Shown: one piece after another, positions 50,811 through 59,254 of the stretch
Layout of the letters: every line of letters starts with the position of its first letter
How positions within the stretch are numbered: the first letter of the stretch is position 1
Source of the DNA: Labrys monachus
GTDB taxonomy: Bacteria > Pseudomonadota > Alphaproteobacteria > Rhizobiales > Labraceae
DNA length: 64,000 nucleotides
Assembly (NCBI RefSeq): GCF_030814655.1
Contig: NZ_JAUSVK010000001.1
Span: 4,223,001 to 4,287,000, forward strand
Direction of reading: 5' to 3'
Translations under genes and position numbers: made by a program
Notes under the pieces: model-generated
Database searches by the model: none
What the model saw: the letters and a program-made list of their open reading frames with translations, nothing else
Told to the model about the DNA's origin: nothing

Positions 50811-51584
50811 ATGAACGACAGGGAACGCAGGGGACGCCAGGGGCACCACCGGGAGCGGCCGGATTCGGGAACGCCGGACACCGTCGTCATCTATGGCTGG
50901 CACCCCGTGCGCGAGGCGCTGCAGAACCCCGCGCGCACGCTGAAGCGGCTTCTCGCGACCGAGAATGCCGCGCGGCGGCTGGCGGAGGAGAACATCCAGG
51001 CCGGCATCCCCCTGCAGATCGTCCGCCCCGGCGAGATCGACCGGCTGCTGACCGCCGATTCCATCCATCAGGGCCTCTATCTGGAGACCGCGCCGCTGCC
51101 GGCTCCCGCCTTCGGCGAATTGCGCGCCAGCGATATCGTACTGGTGCTCGATCAGATCACCGATCCGCACAATGTCGGCGCCATCGTCCGCTCCGCCGCC
51201 GCCTTCAGCGTCGCGGCGATCATAACCACCGAGCGCCATTCGCCCTCCGCGACCGGCGTGCTGGCCAAATCCGCCTCCGGCGGCCTCGAGCATGTGCCGA
51301 TCGTGTCGGTGCGCAATCTCGGCGATACGCTCGACGAGATGGGCGACAGCGGCGTGATGCGCGTCGGCCTCGATTCCGAGGGGCCGGCGACCTTGGAAGG
51401 CACGCCCCTGTCCGGTCCGCTCGCGCTCGTCCTCGGCGCCGAGGGCAAGGGCCTGCGCCAGCGGACGCGGTCGCTGTGCGACGCCCTCGCTCGGCTCGAC
51501 ATGCCTGGCGCCATCAAGAGCCTCAACGTCTCCAACGCCGCAGCGCTGGCGCTCTACGTCGCGCGGCAGCAAGTCAAGGCTTGA
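50811..51584 (+). CDS. rlmB: 23S rRNA (guanosine-2'-O-)methyltransferase RlmB-like (SpoU/TrmH family)
   Basis: GGAGG seven bases upstream fixes the ATG at 50811 (MNDRERRGRQGHH) over one eight codons earlier. The 257-residue product has a basic N terminus, the substrate-binding domain VVIYGWHPVREALQNP onward (about 22-100), and a knotted SPOUT domain. SPOUT motifs are VLDQITDPHNVGAIVRSAAA, LVLGAEGKGLR and the knot segment MPGAIKSLNVSNAAALALY. RlmB methylates G2251 of E. coli 23S rRNA; the exact target here is inferred. It is divergent from tRNA-Tyr. Confidence 0.9.
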   Translation: MNDRERRGRQGHHRERPDSGTPDTVVIYGWHPVREALQNPARTLKRLLATENAARRLAEENIQAGIPLQIVRPGEIDRLLTADSIHQGLYLETAPLPAPAFGELRASDIVLVLDQITDPHNVGAIVRSAAAFSVAAIITTERHSPSATGVLAKSASGGLEHVPIVSVRNLGDTLDEMGDSGVMRVGLDSEGPATLEGTPLSGPLALVLGAEGKGLRQRTRSLCDALARLDMPGAIKSLNVSNAAALALYVARQQVKA

Positions 51585-51609
51585 GCGCGCCGGCCACAGC
51601 GCGGATGCG

Positions 51610-52179
51610 TCAGCGCTGGACCTGGCTGGCACTCGGCTTGGACGGAGATGATCCGATCGAGGGCGTGGCCGAATCGAAGTCCATGCTCTCCAGGTTCGGG
51701 CGGGGGACGGGAAGGGCCAGGGGTATGCGCACCGCGGCCGGCCGGGCCGCCGGCGCGATCGATGCCAGCCTGGGCTTGGCGGGCGGCTTTTTCGGCGGCG
51801 CGCCGGAGCCCGACCGGTCAGGTCCGGCATAGGGCGCGTCCGGCAGCGCCGTCTCGACATTGCGCGGGGGAATCGGAGGCCGTGCCGGGGCGGCGCCGGC
51901 ATCCGGCACCTCGCCATAGGCGGGTTCGTAGCGATAGCGCGGCGCATAGGCCCTGCGCTGCGCCCAGGGCGCCTGATAGTCGCCGTCGTCGGGCGCATAG
52001 TCCTGCGGGTCATACATCGGACGGCGGGGGAGCGGCGCATAATAGTCCCCTCCCCAGCCGCCATCGTCATAATAATAGCCGTCGCGCCAGCCGGCCATCG
52101 CCGGCGCCGCCGGCAAGGCCACCGAGACGAGCACCGAAATCGTCAGCAAACGTATGACGGGCAAGGGCACGGGTCCCAT
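51610..52179 (-). CDS. Secreted Tyr/Pro-rich protein of unknown function
   Basis: From MGPVPLPVIRLLTISV the product is 189 residues with a signal peptide cleaved near AMA-G (29). The mature part begins with a Gly/Tyr-rich stretch (GWRDGYYYDDGGWGGDYY) and continues Pro/Ala-rich and basic, of low complexity, with no recognised domain. Such proteins are common in Hyphomicrobiales envelopes. The long open frame upstream (to 52446) is not supported. It converges on rlmB, 25 bases away. A CtrA-like site lies upstream. Confidence 0.7.
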   Translation of the reverse strand: MGPVPLPVIRLLTISVLVSVALPAAPAMAGWRDGYYYDDGGWGGDYYAPLPRRPMYDPQDYAPDDGDYQAPWAQRRAYAPRYRYEPAYGEVPDAGAAPARPPIPPRNVETALPDAPYAGPDRSGSGAPPKKPPAKPRLASIAPAARPAAVRIPLALPVPRPNLESMDFDSATPSIGSSPSKPSASQVQR

Positions 52180-52480
52180 CCTCCAGATGACATCTCCGGC
52201 CTGATAGCGCAGGATCTGGGCGGAATAACGATTTGTTAAGCATAGCGGGACGGAACGCCTCGCCGGTGGCCCGGCCCGCGGCCGCATCCGCGCAAGACCG
52301 ACACGTCCAAGTAACAATCTGCCCTTAGACTGCGATCCGCGCTTTCGAGCGAGGTTCCAGATGTAGACATAGGCGTCTGGAAACGACCATGATACCGTCG
52401 CGCAAGGCCTCTGCCATGCAGGCGAAGAACCGATCGCAAACGCCACCCCGGGCCTTGATTACAGCGAAGGACATACGCCG
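52180..52480. other. Intergenic region between divergent secreted-protein and acyltransferase genes
   Basis: The 301-base gap contains TTAA-N7-TTAT on the minus strand (52225-52239), a partial match to the CtrA box TTAA-N7-TTAAC. A GAAGGA stands nine bases before the TTG taken as the acyltransferase start. No clear -35/-10 pair and no RNA gene was seen. The open frames over it on both strands look like noise. Confidence 0.4.
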
Positions 52481-53449
52481 TTGAAGGTGCATAGTGGGAT
52501 CGAGATGGCCAGGCTCGTCGCTCTGGTCGCCGTCATTTCGCTCCACGCCAATGCATACGGGATTTTCGGCGACGATCGCGCCATCGGATTCGTCGTCGAT
52601 GAACTCTGCCGTTTCGCGGTTCCCGTCTTCTTCCTGATTTCCGGCTATTTGTGGAAGGACGATTCGCTTGCCGCGCCCGTCGAGCCTCTCCTCAGGCTGT
52701 TCAGGCGGCTCCTCGTCCCCTTCGTCATCTGGGTTGCGTTCTACACCTTCTGCGAGATATCGCAGGTCTTCTATCCCGGCACGTTTCCGAACCCGGCCAG
52801 CATCCGCTCCTACATCTTCATTCCGCTGAGCGGCGGCGCCGGGTTTCATCTGTGGTTTCTGCCGGCGCTGTTCATCGGCACCGCACTCGGCTGGTTCGCC
52901 GTCCGCCGTGTCGGCCTCAAGGGCGGCCTCGCGCTTTCCGCCACCCTCTATCTCGTCGGAACGGCGCTCGCGCTCTATGCGCGATCGCGGAACTTCGACG
53001 CGATCGTGTGGATCTACCGCAACGGCCTCTTCTTCGCGCCGCTCTTCCTCGTGCTGGGCCATGCCATGAAAAAGGGACGGATACCGGCAATCCCCATGCT
53101 CGCCGCCTTGGTTCTGGCCGGAGCGGCGATCCATATCGCCGAAGGCTGGTATGTCTTCGACAGGTTTCCGAAAGGCCATGACATGTCGCTCGGGACCGTT
53201 CCCCTGGCGGTCGGCGTGTTCGGCCTCTTCCTTCACATGCGCGCGGGCGCCGATCCCGTCGTGCCCTGGGGGCGCGACGTCTTCGGGGCCTATCTGGCGC
53301 ATCTTTTCTTCCTGAGGCTTTTCGCGGCGCAGGTCGGACAGCGCGGCGTCGGCGCCGCCTTGGCGTGCATCGCCTTCACGCTGATCGTCTCCCTCCTCTT
53401 CTCGCGCCTGATGAAGAGGAGCGCCGTCACCAGACCGCTGGTCTCCTGA
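52481..53449 (+). CDS. Acyltransferase family 3 integral membrane protein
   Basis: The 322-residue product has about ten hydrophobic segments. It begins near GIEMARLVALVAVISLHANA, which carries the Arg and His expected in the acyltransferase-3 active site on the first helix. FRRLLVPFVIWVAFYTF is the next conserved segment. The family O-acetylates or otherwise acylates surface glycans and lipids. The start is uncertain: a TTG at 52481 has GAAGGA nine bases upstream, and an ATG at 52505 would remove eight residues just before the motif. The acceptor is unknown. It converges on recO. Confidence 0.82.
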   Translation: MKVHSGIEMARLVALVAVISLHANAYGIFGDDRAIGFVVDELCRFAVPVFFLISGYLWKDDSLAAPVEPLLRLFRRLLVPFVIWVAFYTFCEISQVFYPGTFPNPASIRSYIFIPLSGGAGFHLWFLPALFIGTALGWFAVRRVGLKGGLALSATLYLVGTALALYARSRNFDAIVWIYRNGLFFAPLFLVLGHAMKKGRIPAIPMLAALVLAGAAIHIAEGWYVFDRFPKGHDMSLGTVPLAVGVFGLFLHMRAGADPVVPWGRDVFGAYLAHLFFLRLFAAQVGQRGVGAALACIAFTLIVSLLFSRLMKRSAVTRPLVS

Positions 53450-53473
53450 GCGGACGTCGTCCGCGGTCGAGCG

Positions 53474-54196
53474 TCACAGGCGCCCGGTCAGCGCCTCCAC
53501 CACGGCATGCCGCCCCTCCGGCATGACGAGACCGCGCGGCGCGAACACGTCACGCTCGAGGAAATAGCGGGTGAGCCGGAGCGCGTCGGCAATGTCGGCG
53601 GCGCTGGGACTTCCCACCTCGCCGCGCAGGAAGCCCGGCAAAGGCAGCAGCCTGTCGTGCCAGGGCGCTCCCGCCTCGCGGCTGACCGCCCGGCCGGTCT
53701 TCGGCGAGACATAAGCGAGGTCGTCCGCGCTGCCGGTGGCGGCACAGCGGCCGAGATCGAGGCCGAAGCCGAGTTCGGTGAGGATCTCGAGCTCGAACCG
53801 CGCGATCAGCGCCGGGGCCACCCCCGCATCCGAAATCACCGCGATGATCTCTCCCAGCGCCCCGTGGAGACCGGGATGAGGCTCGCGCTCAGGCAAAAGC
53901 CGCACCAGCGCCGCGACATGGCTCATCGCGAAGAGCGCGAGGCGCGAGGACAGGAAATGCGCGGCATGCAGGGCCAGCCCTTCGACGGCGAAATGCCCGA
54001 GATGCCCGTCGATGCGTGCCCGCCAGACCAGTTGCACCGCGTTGCCGGGCTGCAGCACCGGCTGCAGCGCCCGCGACCGCGCCGCCCGCACCAGGCCGAG
54101 ATGGCGGCCATGACCCCGCGTCATCGCCTCCAGGATCACGCTGGATTCGCCGTGGCGCCTGACGCCGACGACATAGCCGCTATCGGTCCATTCCAT
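53474..54196 (-). CDS. recO: DNA repair protein RecO
   Basis: RecO loads RecA onto SSB-coated DNA with RecR. The 240-residue product begins MEWTDSGYVVGVRRHGESSV, an N-terminal OB fold typical of the family. A helical domain follows, with FELEILTELGFGLDLGRCAATG; only one cysteine of the zinc site is present. It lies 25 bases after era, the normal order. Confidence 0.93.
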   Translation of the reverse strand: MEWTDSGYVVGVRRHGESSVILEAMTRGHGRHLGLVRAARSRALQPVLQPGNAVQLVWRARIDGHLGHFAVEGLALHAAHFLSSRLALFAMSHVAALVRLLPEREPHPGLHGALGEIIAVISDAGVAPALIARFELEILTELGFGLDLGRCAATGSADDLAYVSPKTGRAVSREAGAPWHDRLLPLPGFLRGEVGSPSAADIADALRLTRYFLERDVFAPRGLVMPEGRHAVVEALTGRL

Positions 54197-54221
54197 CGCC
54201 GGCCAATCGTCCTGCAGGTCC

Positions 54222-55136
54222 TCAGCGCTTCTCGATCGGAAATTCCAGTCCGATCTCGCGATAGCGCTCCGGATCGTCCGACCAGTTCTCGCGTACCTTC
54301 ACGAACAGGAACAGGTGTACCGGCGTCTCCGCCATCGCGGCGATTTCCTTGCGGGCCGCCATCGAGATCGCCTTGATCGTCTCGCCGCCCTTGCCGATCA
54401 CGATCTTCTTCTGCCCCTCGCGCACGACGAAGATGGTCTGCTCGATGCGCGCAGAGCCATCCTGCATCGTCGTCCACGCCGTGGTCTCGACCGTCGATTC
54501 GTAGGGCAGTTCATCGTGGAGGCGCAGGAACAGCTTCTCGCGGGTGATCTCGGCGGCAAAAGCCCTGAGGGGGGCATCCGAAATCTGGTCCTCCGGATAG
54601 AGCCAGGGGCCGGCGGGCATCGCGCCGGCGAGATAGCCGAGCAGGTCGGCGACGCCGCTGCCGGTCAGGGCGGACACCATGAAGGTCGCCGCGAAGGCCT
54701 GCCGCGCATTGATCGCAGCGGTGAGATCGAGCAGCGTCTCGCGCTTGACGGTATCGATCTTGTTGAGGACGAGGATCTTGGTCTGGTTCGTGGCCGACAA
54801 TTTTTCCAGGATGGCCTGGTTGCCCTCGTCGAGGCCGCGCTGCACGTCGATCAGCAGGCACACGACGTCGGCGTCGGCGGCGCCGCCCCAGGCCGTCGTC
54901 ACCATGGCCCGGTCGAGCCGGCGCTTGGGCTGAAAGATACCGGGCGTGTCGACGAAGATGATCTGCGAGGCGCCGCTCATGGCGATGCCGCGCACGATGG
55001 CGCGCGTGGTCTGCACCTTGTGCGTCACGATCGACAATTTGGCGCCGACCATCGCATTCATCAGTGTCGACTTGCCGGCGTTGGGGGCACCGATCAGCGC
55101 GACGAAACCGCACCGGGTCTCGGGAGTTGCATTCAT
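54222..55136 (-). CDS. era: GTPase Era
   Basis: Era is needed for 30S maturation and binds the 3' end of 16S rRNA. From MNATPETRCGFVALIG the product is 304 residues. G motifs are GAPNAGKST (P-loop), DTPGIFQP and LNKIDTVKR. The C-terminal KH domain has EGQKKIVIGKGGETIKAISM. A TTG four codons upstream is possible but weaker. It lies between rnc and recO. Confidence 0.95.
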   Translation of the reverse strand: MNATPETRCGFVALIGAPNAGKSTLMNAMVGAKLSIVTHKVQTTRAIVRGIAMSGASQIIFVDTPGIFQPKRRLDRAMVTTAWGGAADADVVCLLIDVQRGLDEGNQAILEKLSATNQTKILVLNKIDTVKRETLLDLTAAINARQAFAATFMVSALTGSGVADLLGYLAGAMPAGPWLYPEDQISDAPLRAFAAEITREKLFLRLHDELPYESTVETTAWTTMQDGSARIEQTIFVVREGQKKIVIGKGGETIKAISMAARKEIAAMAETPVHLFLFVKVRENWSDDPERYREIGLEFPIEKR

Positions 55137-55419
55137 TGTTCTATCCAATCAGCAGACGAACCCAGGCCCAGACCGCACAGGGGCAAGGCCGGAATTCCTG
55201 CACGTTCGTCGCGCGGTCGCATCTGGCGGGGTTCACCCGATCGATACGAACCGCTCGCGGCCGCACCGGATCCGGCACCCGCGATTTTCCGCATTATACC
55301 AGCGATTCCCATGCTCGTATCACGAAAGGGCGTTCATGGGACAATTCCGTTTCAACGCCCTCGCATGGGCGCCCCGCCGCCGGACGATGACGATGCGATC
55401 CGGGGCTCGGCTTGGCCTG

Positions 55420-56148
55420 TCAGCCTTCCCGGCCTTCGACCGCAATGCCCTCGCGCGCCATGAAGGCAGAAGCGGCGGCCTGCTCGGCCAGGCGCTTCGA
55501 CTTTCCCTCGCCTTCGGCGGAGAGCTGCGTGTCGATATCGACGGCAATGACGAAGCGCGGATTATGGTCCGGCCCGGTACGCGCCACGAGCCGGTAGGTC
55601 GGCGCCTTCAGAGCCCGGGCCTGTGCCCATTCCTGCAGCGCCGTCTTGGCGTCGCTCGGTGGCCGCACCGGCGCATGAAGGCGGGCCCGCCAGCCCCGCT
55701 CGACCACGGCACGGGCCTTCTCATACCCCGCATCGAGAAAGACCCCGCCGATCAGCGCTTCGCAGACGTCGCCCAGCGTGGTGAGCCTCTTGCGGCCGCC
55801 CGATTGCGCTTCGCCCAGGCCGAGCTTGACATGCGGGCCGACCCCCCATTCATCCGCGACGGCGGCGCAGGTCTCCTTGCGCACCAGATCCGACAGGCGG
55901 CGCGACATGGCGCCCTCCTCGTCGTCCGGAAAGGCCCTGAACAGCATGTCGGCGACGGCAAGGCCGAGCACGCGGTCCCCGAGGAACTCCAGCCGCTGGT
56001 AGCTCGCCAGGCGGCCCGGCGCGTCCAGGAAGCTTATATGGGTCAGGGCCCGGTCCAGGAGCGAACGGTCGGCGAATACATGGCCGAGCGCTTGCTCCAG
56101 GACGTCGAGCGGAGGCTTTTTCTTCAGAGCCATGAAACGGCTTTTCAT
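55420..56148 (-). CDS. rnc: Ribonuclease III
   Basis: RNase III cuts double-stranded RNA, including rRNA precursors. The 242-residue product has the signature YQRLEFLGDRVLGLAVADML (50-69) with the metal-binding Glu and Asp. The dsRNA-binding domain from about 168 includes DPKTALQEW-type DAKTALQEWAQAR and the C-terminal KRLAEQAAASAFM. A second ATG at 56133 is also possible. It is separated from era by 283 bases that hold a TATAAT (55293-55298, minus) without a good -35. Confidence 0.94.
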   Translation of the reverse strand: MKSRFMALKKKPPLDVLEQALGHVFADRSLLDRALTHISFLDAPGRLASYQRLEFLGDRVLGLAVADMLFRAFPDDEEGAMSRRLSDLVRKETCAAVADEWGVGPHVKLGLGEAQSGGRKRLTTLGDVCEALIGGVFLDAGYEKARAVVERGWRARLHAPVRPPSDAKTALQEWAQARALKAPTYRLVARTGPDHNPRFVIAVDIDTQLSAEGEGKSKRLAEQAAASAFMAREGIAVEGREG

Positions 56149-56286
56149 CCGATGAAAGCAGACGGCGGGCGGAAACCTCCCGATCGCCGTGCCGATATCA
56201 AGACATTGCTGATCTCCAAGAAATCATAGGCCGCAACACGGCGCTTGTACGGCAAGCCGCGTGGAATGACGCATCGCGGTTAATGA

Positions 56287-57084
56287 TCAGTGGATGAAGC
56301 TCATCAGCCGGTTCAGTCGTACCGTCCACGGCCAGAGCCAGAACTTGAGCGGCGATTCATCATCGCTGACGGAGAAGAAGATGATCTGTCCCTTGCCGAC
56401 GAAATTGTCGAACGGCACGTAGCCGACCTCGTTCAGATCCCGCGAATCATCGGAATTGTCGCGATTGTCGCCCATCATGAAATAGTGGTCGGGCGGCACG
56501 ACATATTCGTCGGTGTTGTCGTAATAGCCATTGTCGCCATTGATCTCCATGACGACGTGCTTCACCCCGTTGGGCAGGGTTTCGGTGTAGAGGGGAACCT
56601 GGATGTCCCGCCCGAAGGAGTCCTTCATCGGGAAGGTGCCCGCCGGCTCGCGCGGCGCCATCACGCCGTTGATGAACAGTCTTCCACCCTTCATCTGGAT
56701 ATGATCGCCCGGCAGGCCGATCACCCGCTTGATGAAGTCGGTCGAATTATCCTTGGGCAGCTTGAAGACGGCAATGTCGCCGCGCTTGGGCGGCGTGCCC
56801 CACAAGCGCCCGGACGGCAGGAAGGACGGCGAGAAGGGCACGGAGAATCGAGACCAGCCATAGCTGTATTTCGACACCATGACGTAATCGCCCACGAGCA
56901 GAGTGGGTATGAGCGAACCCGAGGGAATGTTGAAGGGCTGGAACAGCAACGTCCTGACGACGGCTGCGATCACGAAAGCGTGGACGATGATCTTGACCAG
57001 TTCGCCGATGCCGCCATCTTTCGACGTCTTCTTCGCTGCGCCACTGGAGTCTGGCGTCTTGTTGGGTTCGCTGGCCACGCTCAT
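56287..57084 (-). CDS. lepB: Signal peptidase I
   Basis: From MSVASEPNKTPDSSGAA the product is 265 residues. One membrane segment (about 29-48) precedes the catalytic Ser57 in IPSGSLIPTL, and the general base Lys119 is in DFIKRVIGLPGD. GDYVMVSKYSYG and DNRDNSDDSRDLNEVGYVP are later signature blocks. LepB removes signal peptides in the periplasm. The longer open frame extends through its promoter and is rejected. It lies between acpS and rnc. Confidence 0.95.
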   Translation of the reverse strand: MSVASEPNKTPDSSGAAKKTSKDGGIGELVKIIVHAFVIAAVVRTLLFQPFNIPSGSLIPTLLVGDYVMVSKYSYGWSRFSVPFSPSFLPSGRLWGTPPKRGDIAVFKLPKDNSTDFIKRVIGLPGDHIQMKGGRLFINGVMAPREPAGTFPMKDSFGRDIQVPLYTETLPNGVKHVVMEINGDNGYYDNTDEYVVPPDHYFMMGDNRDNSDDSRDLNEVGYVPFDNFVGKGQIIFFSVSDDESPLKFWLWPWTVRLNRLMSFIH

Positions 57085-57133
57085 CGATCTTCCATCATTC
57101 GGGGATTGCCGTCGGGGCAACTCGGTCGCGGCT

Positions 57134-57162
57134 GCTATAACCCTTGCCGAGTCGGGGTGCAA
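57134..57162 (-). promoter_or_regulatory. Predicted promoter of lepB
   Basis: On the minus strand TTGCAC (57157-57162) and TATAGC (57134-57139) are separated by 17 bases, giving a leader of about 43 bases. It suggests that lepB-rnc is separately transcribed from pyrE-pdxJ-acpS. Confidence 0.6.
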
Positions 57163-57364
57163 CGAGGCCTGACGCCCTCGGTACCTGCGGTTTCCGCCCG
57201 GAGGCGAGCAATTTTGAGACGAAGGAAAGGCAGGCTCCCTGCAAGCCCTGCGAGCTCGCCGCGAATACAGCACTTTCATCCGGCCCAGGACGCCATGCCG
57301 TCGGAACGGTCAGGCCGAGACCATAGCCGAGGACAGGCCCTCTCACTATGGCAGCAATACGGCG

Positions 57365-57763
57365 TCACCCCGTCAATCGCGCTTCGATCAGCACGATTGC
57401 CTGCGCGAGAGGATGCTCGTCCGTCAAAGTGAGGTGGATGAACGCCTCGTGTCCCGGAGGAACCAATGCCTCCAGCCTCGCCCTGGCCAGGCCCGTCAGG
57501 CGCAGGGTGGGCTGGCCCGAAGGGAGGTTGACCACCCCCATCTCCTGCCATCGAATGCCGCGGATGCCCGTGCCCAGCGCCTTGGAACAGGCCTCCTTGG
57601 CAGCGAAGCGCTTGGCATAGGTCCCGGCCCGGTCGGCTCGCCCATTGGCCTTGGCTCTTTCGACCTCGGTGAAGCAGCGTCTTTCGAAGCGTTCGCCATA
57701 GCGATCCAGCGCAGCCTGAATGCGGCGGATGTCGCAAAGATCGTTGCCGATGCCGATGATCAT
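57365..57763 (-). CDS. acpS: Holo-[acyl-carrier-protein] synthase
   Basis: AcpS attaches 4'-phosphopantetheine to acyl carrier protein. From [16 protein letters not shown] the product is 132 residues, with Mg2+-binding Asp8 and the Glu in [15 protein letters not shown]. Its ATG overlaps the pdxJ stop codon by four bases, a usual pairing. The open frame continuing upstream in this register lies inside pdxJ. Confidence 0.95.
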   Translation of the reverse strand: MIIGIGNDLCDIRRIQAALDRYGERFERRCFTEVERAKANGRADRAGTYAKRFAAKEACSKALGTGIRGIRWQEMGVVNLPSGQPTLRLTGLARARLEALVPPGHEAFIHLTLTDEHPLAQAIVLIEARLTG

Positions 57764-58545
57764 CCCGCCCGGTTCCGCCCTGCCGCCATCGCGGCCCTGA
57801 CCATCCTGATGCTCTCGGCGAGACCGACGAAGATCGCCTCGCCGATGAGATAGTGGCCGGTGTTGAACTCGCTGAATTCCGGCACGGCGGCCAGCGTCTC
57901 CGACGTCCCGAAGTCGAGCCCGTGTCCGGCATGGACTTCCATCCCGAGGCCCGCCGCGTGGCGCGCGCCGAGCTTCAGGCGCTGGAATTCGGCGGCGGCC
58001 CGCGCCTCCTCGCCGGCGATATGGGCGTCGCACCAGGTGCCGGTGTGAAGCTCGACGACATCCGCTCCCAGGCCGGCACACAGGTCGAGAATGGCCGGAT
58101 CCGGCTCGACGAAGAGCGAGACACGGATGCCCGCGTCCTTGAGACGCGGTATGGCCGACGACAGGGCCGTCCGCGCCCCGCGGACGTCGAGGCCGCCCTC
58201 GGTGGTGCGCTCCTCGCGCTTTTCCGGCACGAGGCAGGCCGCATGGGGCCTGACGCCAAGTGCGATCTCCAGCATTTCCGCGGTCACCGCCATTTCCAGA
58301 TTGAGCGGCGCGGCGAGTTCGGCCCGCAGGCGGTGGATGTCGGCATCCCTGATATGCCGCCTGTCCTCGCGCAGATGGGCGGTGATGCCGTCGGCACCCG
58401 CCTCGATGGCGAGATGCGCGGCACGGACGGGATCGGGCCATGTGCCGCCGCGCGCATTGCGCACCGTCGCGACGTGGTCGACGTTCAGGCCGAGGCGGAG
58501 GGGCGGGGTGGAAAATTGGGGCATGTCGGCGTCGATCCTCTGCAT
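57760..58545 (-). CDS. pdxJ: Pyridoxine 5'-phosphate synthase
   Basis: PdxJ condenses 3-amino-2-oxopropyl phosphate with deoxyxylulose 5-phosphate to form pyridoxine phosphate. The 261-residue TIM barrel begins [19 protein letters not shown]. Signatures are [31 protein letters not shown] and the late [14 protein letters not shown]. The ATG shares one base with the pyrE stop (TGATG), and a MPQF start eight codons later is also possible. The gene overlaps acpS by four bases. Confidence 0.95.
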   Translation of the reverse strand: MQRIDADMPQFSTPPLRLGLNVDHVATVRNARGGTWPDPVRAAHLAIEAGADGITAHLREDRRHIRDADIHRLRAELAAPLNLEMAVTAEMLEIALGVRPHAACLVPEKREERTTEGGLDVRGARTALSSAIPRLKDAGIRVSLFVEPDPAILDLCAGLGADVVELHTGTWCDAHIAGEEARAAAEFQRLKLGARHAAGLGMEVHAGHGLDFGTSETLAAVPEFSEFNTGHYLIGEAIFVGLAESIRMVRAAMAAGRNRAG

Positions 58546-59129
58546 CAACTGGACAGGGCGCGGCTGCCGGGCTTGACCACCGGCAGCGCGGCGAGATCGG
58601 CGGGCAGGCTATCGGCCTGGTAGGCGGGAATGTCGAGCGTGGCCAACGCCACCAGCGGCTTGCCGAGATCCGCCTTGCCGCCGGACCGGTCGATCAGGCA
58701 GGCCGCGCCGACGATCTCGCCCGGGCCGCCCTCGATGGCGGCGAGGCATTCCCGCGAGGACAGGCCGGTGGTGACGATGTCCTCGACCATCACGACGCGG
58801 GCGCCTTCGGGAATGGCGAAGCCGCGGCGCAGCTGGAACCTGCCGTTCTCCCGTTCGACGAAGATCGCCTTGGCCCCGAGGGCGCGCGCCGTCTCGTAGC
58901 CCGGAACGATGCCGCCGACCGCCGGCGAGACCACCATGTCGATCCGGCCGAAGCGCTGGCTGATCTTTTCCGCGAGCGCCCGGCAAAGGCGCTCGGTCCG
59001 CACGGGGTCCATGAAAATGAACATCTTCTGCAGGAAGACCGGCGAATGCAGCCCGGAGGACAGGATGAAATGTCCCTCCAGCAAGGCCCCCGCATCCTTG
59101 AACTCGGCCAATACCTCTTCCTGCGTCAT
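58545..59129 (-). CDS. pyrE: Orotate phosphoribosyltransferase
   Basis: PyrE makes orotidine 5'-phosphate from orotate and PRPP. From [16 protein letters not shown] the product is 194 residues. The PRPP-binding motif is [14 protein letters not shown], and [12 protein letters not shown] is the N-terminal substrate region. An in-frame ATG seven codons earlier is possible. It is read with pdxJ and acpS in one overlapping unit. Confidence 0.94.
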   Translation of the reverse strand: MTQEEVLAEFKDAGALLEGHFILSSGLHSPVFLQKMFIFMDPVRTERLCRALAEKISQRFGRIDMVVSPAVGGIVPGYETARALGAKAIFVERENGRFQLRRGFAIPEGARVVMVEDIVTTGLSSRECLAAIEGGPGEIVGAACLIDRSGGKADLGKPLVALATLDIPAYQADSLPADLAALPVVKPGSRALSS

Positions 59130-59254
59130 CGCTCGATCCTCATGTCCCAAAGCCGCACCGGGCTATGCTCCTCATGCGGACAGATCAATAGGCGATTGGA
59201 CCGGGACGCAATAATTCGCGCGCCGGCGGCTGGCGCCACGCCGCCGATCCTCCT

